The notes beneath the pieces were generated by a model, which was given only the letters and a program-made list of their open reading frames with translations, was not told the origin of the DNA and searched no databases. Below are positions 58,601 through 64,000 of a DNA stretch of 64,000 nt, piece by piece. The DNA is from Triglochin maritima (taxonomy: Eukaryota > Streptophyta > Magnoliopsida > Alismatales > Juncaginaceae): NCBI GenBank assembly GCA_963682175.1, contig OY821775.1:124001-188000 (forward strand), in the 5' to 3' direction. Positions within the stretch are counted from its first letter, which is position 1. Each line of letters begins with the position of its first letter. The position numbers and the translations under genes were made by a program.

Positions 58601-61600
58601 GGGGTACTATCCCGATGTGGTGGGGTGCTGAGTTAAAATTTACTGCTGCTGAAGCTGAGATTTACGTTGCATCCCATGATCCTTACAAAGGTAGTTTGCA
58701 GTACTATGACAGATTAAGCAGGAGATATGGTCTCCGCTACATGGATATAACCATTCCAAACCAGAAAAAGAACCCTTTCGTTCCTATTGTATGCATGAAC
58801 TTACTTAGGAAGGGGGAAGGCAAATCAGAATCAATTTTAGTTGAACATTTTGCGGAATCATTAAATTCTATTCGATCATGTGGAAAACTTCCTAATACTC
58901 GTGTGCATTTGATAAACTATGACTGGCATACCACTGTAAAAATGATAGGAGAGCAAAAGACGGTTGAAGGAATATGGAAACTTCTCAAAGCTCCTACACT
59001 ATCTATTGGGTTCTCTGAAGGGAGCTATTCTCCTTCAAAGCAGACAATACAGAAGTGTAAGGGAGCTGTGGTCCTTAATAATGACGTTGAAGGTGGTTTC
59101 TGTTTGACTTCTCTACAAAATGGGGTCATACGCTTCAACTGTGCCGACTCATTGGACAGAACGAATGCTGCCAGTTTTTTTGGAGCACTCCAAGTCTTTG
59201 TTGAACAATGTAGAAGATTAGGTATTAATCTTGAAAGGGACCTTGGATTTTCAATGACAAACAACTACATGGAATCAAGCAATTTTGGTGGAAATGCTGG
59301 CTCTCTACCTCCAGGGTGGGAGGAAAAGACTGATGCGGTAACAGGGAAGACTTTCTATGTTAATCACAACACAAGAACAACCACATGGGAGCACCCTTGC
59401 CCAGATAAACCTTGGAAGAGATTTGACATGTCATTTGACCAATTTAAGATCTCAACGGCATTATACCCTATAACCCAGTTGTCTGAACTTTTCCTTCTTG
59501 CTGGCGATATCCACGCAACACTTTATACTGGTTCTAAGGCTATGCATAGCCAGATTCTCAGCATTTTCAATAATGAAACTGGAAAATTTAAACAGTTTTC
59601 TGTTGCTCAGAATATGAAAATTACAGTGCAACGAAGGATTCAAAATGTGCTAAATGATAGTTCCCGTCAAAAGCAGCTGGAAATGTTTCTTGGAATAAGG
59701 CTTTTCAAACATCTACCATCTGTGCCTGTTCATCCTCTGCAAGTACGTCCATTTCTTTCTTTTGTTGTTACAATCAAGCATTTGCCACATGACATCTCTT
59801 TCTTTCTCAATTATAATTTTGGTACTAGATGTAATTGTATACTTACATCATTAAATGTCATGTGGCAATTGCACAATATCTAGTTTTTATTTGTTATACA
59901 TAATATATATGCTAAATCTTGATGAATCATGATAAGGACTGTAATTATTTATAACATGACTTTAACTTAGATTATAAAATCATGATGAAGAACCATGCTT
60001 ATTAATATGTAATCCTTCGTGAGATTGCATGCTTTGATCCATGCAATTTTTCAACGTAATATTTCTTTCTTTCTTTTGTGTTACAAGGTATTGTCACGCC
60101 CTCCTTCTTGTTTCCTCAAACCAATAGCGCATATGTTTCCCAATGCAAATGGTGAACCAAATCTTCTCAGTTTCAAATCGAAGGACATTGTTTGGGTAGG
60201 TGATTTGTTCTGTGCTGGTTAAGTTGAAACCGTTTCTTATAAAAGATGTTCTCTCGTTCTTGGTGACTTATCCTTGACCCCTTCTTTCCAGGTTTGCTCA
60301 CCATCTGCAGATTTTGTTGAATTCTTCATTTACCTTGGAGAGCCCTGTCATGTCTGCCAGCTTCTTCTTACAGTTTCACATGGTGAGGACGATTCCACAT
60401 TTCCAGGAAAAGTTGATGTCCGAACTGGGAGCAACTTAGATGAACTAAAACTTGTTGTCGAGGTTGATTTCCTGACTCTGTCACATTTTTTTCATCTTGA
60501 CTTTCACTTTTGCGGTCCTATGTAAGAGGGAAAAGGTTACCCTGTAAACTCCATCTTTCGCCTTATTTCTGAAAAAATGGAAGGGATTGCTGATGTTGTA
60601 CGGCAACTAATCAATTTTTTTAGTCCTCCAAGTGTGAATGAGAGAGGATTTATATCCTTACTGAAACTTTGATTCCGATAAATTTGATAAAGGAATGAAA
60701 ATCTGATTCCTTTAATAGAAGCTAGTTTTACTGCATATTACGTGCTTAATATTTAGTTTTAAGGAATCAAAAAATCAAGGTCAGCTTGATGTTGTTGGTT
60801 GATCATTTTTGTCATGTTATGCTTGAACCAAATTTGGTTCTGTAGATGCAGAGACTCATAAGCGATTCTGAAATTTGCATAAAAAGTATGACTTTATGAA
60901 GCTCTTATTTTGCTAGATACACGCCCTTTGTTTAATTCCTCTTTTAAAATACCATGTACATGCATGTGCGCCCTTTGAAAGCTAATTTTGTTTATGCTTA
61001 ATCAATAAACCACTTTCTAAGAAGCTTCACAATGTCTTTGATTGTATGAAAATTTTGACAGTATTGCTCTGAGATATTAAAAATCTAAGTGAATCTACAC
61101 CTTCTGCAAATGAATTCTTCTACATCTTGCTAGTATGGCACGGTCACTGGAAAACACCTTCACACATTTAAATTCTTTTGAAGTCACTTTCATTGTTACA
61201 TTACTTTCAACTTACTATAATTATTGTTCAATTACCAAAAGATTGTTTGTGATGTGTCGAACCACTAAGTTTCCGACTTTTAAGTTCCAAACTTTTGTAT
61301 TGTGCATTTCTGCTCTTAGTTTCTTTTTCAAAGCAGCAGGGTCACCCTTGGTACTGTTGGTCTGCTTCTATTTCTGGCAGATTGTTGACCTCAATTATTT
61401 ATCATTCAGGATGCCTGCATACCACAGTGTTCAAAAGGCAGTACTCTCGTCATACCACTTACAGGTGCTATCGGTTCAGAGGATAGAGCAGTAACTGGCT
61501 CAGGAGCACGTCTTCATGCTGATGGAAACCCTTATTCCCTACTGTACGATTTCGAAGAACTAGAGGGGGAACTCAATTTCCTCACTCGTGTTGTTGCACT

Positions 61601-63739
61601 TACATTTCATCCTAATGTTCATGGAAGCACCCCTGTCACTTTTGGTGAGGTAATACTATAGCAAGTTTCCTACTTGTAATGAAGTTTTTCAATGTACTTG
61701 GTAAGATTTGGATTTTGGAACTAAAACAACAAAACAATATGTTCAGAATTTTACTTAAGGTATTTGTGTTCATCTTTTGTACTTTTGTATGTGAAGCGTT
61801 TTTGGAGGTCGTAACTAAATTAGTAATTTATAAGCCAATAACATGATCTTTTAACCAATAAGGCATGTGGCCAATTTGATATTGTTAAGTAAGGCTAGGT
61901 CCCACAATGAGCTTTGCCCCTCAAAAGTCAACTTGTAAAGGATAGACATGTGGCCCTTTATAACCTGCAAAACATTTAGTTTTACCATATATGGGACTAT
62001 TCCAACATGCCCCCCACACGCGACCATCGTATGATCTGCACGTGGAACACAAATTGGATTCATGTTGATGCAACCGGGTTAACACGCTCTAGCCGGATAC
62101 AACTGGCTTCACACATGCCATAAGTGCATACAATAACGTTCACATACGGTGGATACAATGAGTTCACATGCAATGGATACAACCAAGTGCACACATAATG
62201 GATTATTTTAGGTAGGTCCCACACAGAACTAGGCTCTTATACCATTTTAAGTAGAGTTAAGTTAGGTCAGGTCGCACAATGACTTGTACACCTCAGAAGT
62301 TGACTTGTAAGGGAGAGACTTGTGACCATTTATAACCCACAACTATATTTATTTTTACCCGATGTGGGATTATTCCAACATGAGTTACAGGGTTAAAAGT
62401 CAGAACTGTTATGTAATTTGCTATTTTTATGCTTTTGTTTAATTGGCATTTCTTTCATGTGATTCAACCCTCCTCTCTCCATACCAAAGTCGCATTTAGG
62501 TTAGAAGAGCAAATTATTGGAGGCAATGGCCATGTTAGTTAATAGGATCGGGGCATGATTTTTTCTGTCTTGGAGGCCCATGTGTCAATTTACTCAATGT
62601 TGGTCACTACTTTAAAAGGCATAATTGATGACTTTAATAGTGCAAATCTACATCCATATTTGAACAAGACCTTATTTTTTTAATTCTACCCTTAAATATC
62701 GCAAACTATCTTCTAGGACTTACAGAATGATAAAAGTTTTTAGTATAGAATAAAATTTAACAGCAGATATGTATCCCAGCTGGTCCAAAAATTAGCTATG
62801 TGTGGATGAGATTCGGGTTCGATCTCCATACCTACAAGGCTGTAACAACTTATGGTTGGTGGGATGTAGTTATGCAATCCACCTTAATAATTAAAATTAA
62901 TAAAATTATTGGAAAATATGAGTGTTTAGTAGAAACTGGAAAGAGAAGAGTTGCTTTTCTAAATAATAGAATCTTCCAATGCTATAGCAAATATTCGTCA
63001 AATTTTGCACTGAAAACAATTCTAGACCTCAGTAATAACAATGAAAATCAAATAATAATTACCAAAAATTGATTTAGGCTAAGGGAGGGCCACCAGGGTG
63101 AATGTCAGTGTCTTATTTTGCTAAGAACACACCTTGGAGTGTCACTTATTTCCATCTTCATCATTTATACTATTTGTTAGTTATTTATCTTTGTCATGCA
63201 TTATCTTGTGCTGTTATGATTTTACTGAAACTACTATGATTTGCATAGTTATTTGCGAGCAGTACTTTAATTTATGTACTCACTATTTCAAGCAGATTGA
63301 GGTACTTGGGGCTTCACTTCCATGGCAAGGCATATTTAGCAACAAAGAAATTGCTAACAAGTATTTACAGCAAACTCAGAAAGTCTCAAAGGAAACGGAG
63401 CTGTTTGTGATTGATGGAGATACAAAACACTCGAACAATCCTTTTCTCTGCGAAAGTTCTCATGAGTTGGATTCTGTGTCTACATCTGGTGGAAATTTTC
63501 CAGGCTTGTCTAGTCAAAGTGTCCCAAACTATGGATTTGACCTCCTGAGTGGGGAATTTTCATTTGAGCAGCCCCCTTCACAGGCTGAGAAGTCAAACCC
63601 ATTGGAAAGTAGTTCTCCAAGTGTTGGTGTTTTTGATGTTTTTGCAGATTGTGTAATTGATCTTCCTCTGGAAGAAGCACCTAAAGACAATAGTGGAGCT
63701 GAAAATTACCTAAATCATTTGAAGAGTTTGTCATTTAAG
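55680..63739 (+). CDS. SAC9: Phosphoinositide phosphatase SAC9, 5' part (gene continues past the window)
   Basis: Eight exons: 55680-55692, 56439-57037, 57405-57537, 58517-59742, 60088-60195, 60292-60462, 61410-61649 and 63296-63739. All GT-AG, all in frame, 978 codons so far; the family is about 1630 residues, so the C-terminal 40 percent is beyond 64000. The SAC phosphatase domain spans most of exons 2-4, with the CX5R catalytic motif CADSLDRT (Cys about 457, Arg about 463). A WW domain follows at about 512-544 (LPPGWEEKTDAVTGKTFYVN then TTTWEHP), a SAC9 signature. SAC9 removes phosphate from phosphoinositides, chiefly PI(4,5)P2, at the plasma membrane and endosomes and affects endocytosis and stress responses in Arabidopsis. 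Introns 3 and 7 contain transposons. The ATG gives MASPGKLSRDTS, matching the family start. Confidence 0.95.
58117..58328 (-). mobile_element. tRNA-derived SINE (Au-like) in SAC9 intron 3
   Basis: 212 bp, antisense to SAC9, framed by a perfect 19-bp duplication (58098-58116 and 58329-58347). On the minus strand it starts with a tRNA-like head: box A AGTAGCTCAGCTGGTC and box B GGGTTCGAGTC about 40 bp later. The 3' end is a poly(A) run (T run at 58117-58124 on the plus strand). The long perfect duplication indicates a fairly recent insertion. Confidence 0.9.
61883..62380 (-). mobile_element. TRIM-like element in SAC9 intron 7
   Basis: Two direct repeats of about 125 bp (61883-62007 and about 62256-62380), each starting TGTTGGAATA on the minus strand. 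Beside the right one, TGGTATAAGAGCC (minus strand, about 62231-62243) resembles the tRNA-Met primer site with one change. Beside the left one is a G-rich tract (GTGTGGGGGGCA). The internal part has no coding sequence. I found no target duplication, so confidence is moderate. Confidence 0.6.
62770..62880 (+). mobile_element. Probable SINE remnant in SAC9 intron 7
   Basis: Box A-like CCCAGCTGGTCC at about 62774 and box B-like GGTTCGATCTCC at about 62817, in tRNA-like spacing of about 41 bp. No clear ends or duplication. Confidence 0.4.
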
Positions 63740-64000
63740 GTACTGCATCACCCACTAAAATTTTGAATTAGGACAACATAAACATGAAAGAAAAATTAAG
63801 AGGAAAAATCAGTGAGAAGTGAAGTACTCCAGATACCACAACTTAACCGTTCAAAAAAAATCACAACTCAAAAAGAATAGTAAGCATTGTATCAGAAATC
63901 TTCTTTATTTTAATATATGTTCTTATATTATGGAAAATACCATATTATGGCAAATACCTAATTTGTTGCCTTATAAAATGCATAATATTCATCAATAGAA
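63740..64000 (+). other. SAC9 intron 8, start
   Basis: A GTACTGC donor follows the AAG at 63739. AT-rich intron sequence runs to the window edge with no acceptor or coding segment visible. Confidence 0.7.

Overview
This is a nuclear DNA window from a flowering plant, almost certainly a eudicot. Evidence: spliced genes with GT-AG introns, plant-only protein families (CAR-type C2 protein, DUF4408/DUF761 protein, GUB_WAK-type receptor, SAC9 with its WW insertion) and plant transposon families (Mutator-like elements carrying a plant mobile domain, PMD; CRM-like and copia LTR elements; tRNA-derived SINEs). I see no CRISPR, rRNA or intact tRNA gene. The species cannot be named from the sequence alone.

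Host genes, left to right: a CAR-like C2 protein (3657-4886, +); a DUF4408/DUF761 protein (11573-12190, -); a four-exon GUB_WAK/WAK_assoc receptor-like protein without a kinase (14265-15617, -); a SWAP/SURP splicing regulator (16064-20779, -); a C2-domain protein (48022-49272, +) with a probable long 5'UTR intron; and the first eight coding exons of the phosphoinositide phosphatase SAC9 (55680-63739, +), which runs off the right edge. They do not form one pathway; this is ordinary gene-by-gene plant euchromatin interrupted by transposons.

The rest is nested mobile DNA. MULE family 1 is present twice. A nearly complete copy (38858-45358, 9-bp target duplication) carries a PMD gene and, convergent with it, a transposase gene spliced to an OTU protease domain. 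Each gene has a tiny first exon beside the terminal repeat and an array of GC-rich hairpins inside intron 1. The second copy (1-2795) is an internally deleted derivative. MULE family 2 (about 20989-30281) is old and decayed, has its own hairpin motif, and hosts three solo LTRs of one family (LTR-B), each with a perfect 5-bp target duplication. A second LTR family (LTR-A) has copies at 7550-9532 and 30504-37903; the latter is split by a very young, open-reading-frame-complete CRM-like Gypsy element (32180-37542). A worn copia element (49840-55311) ends about 370 bp upstream of the SAC9 start codon.

The least expected signal is a dense array of inverted half-sites, CGGT-NN-ACCG, in LTR-A and LTR-B, two LTR families whose ends are otherwise unrelated. 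In LTR-B the array starts about 100 bp upstream of the TATA box in all three copies, and the central dinucleotide varies freely while the half-sites are kept. That is the pattern expected of dimeric protein-binding sites. A perfect 1186-bp tandem duplication (8945-11316), a 480-bp stretch with only four C residues (23101-23580) and a 124-bp imperfect palindrome (39114-39237) are also notable.
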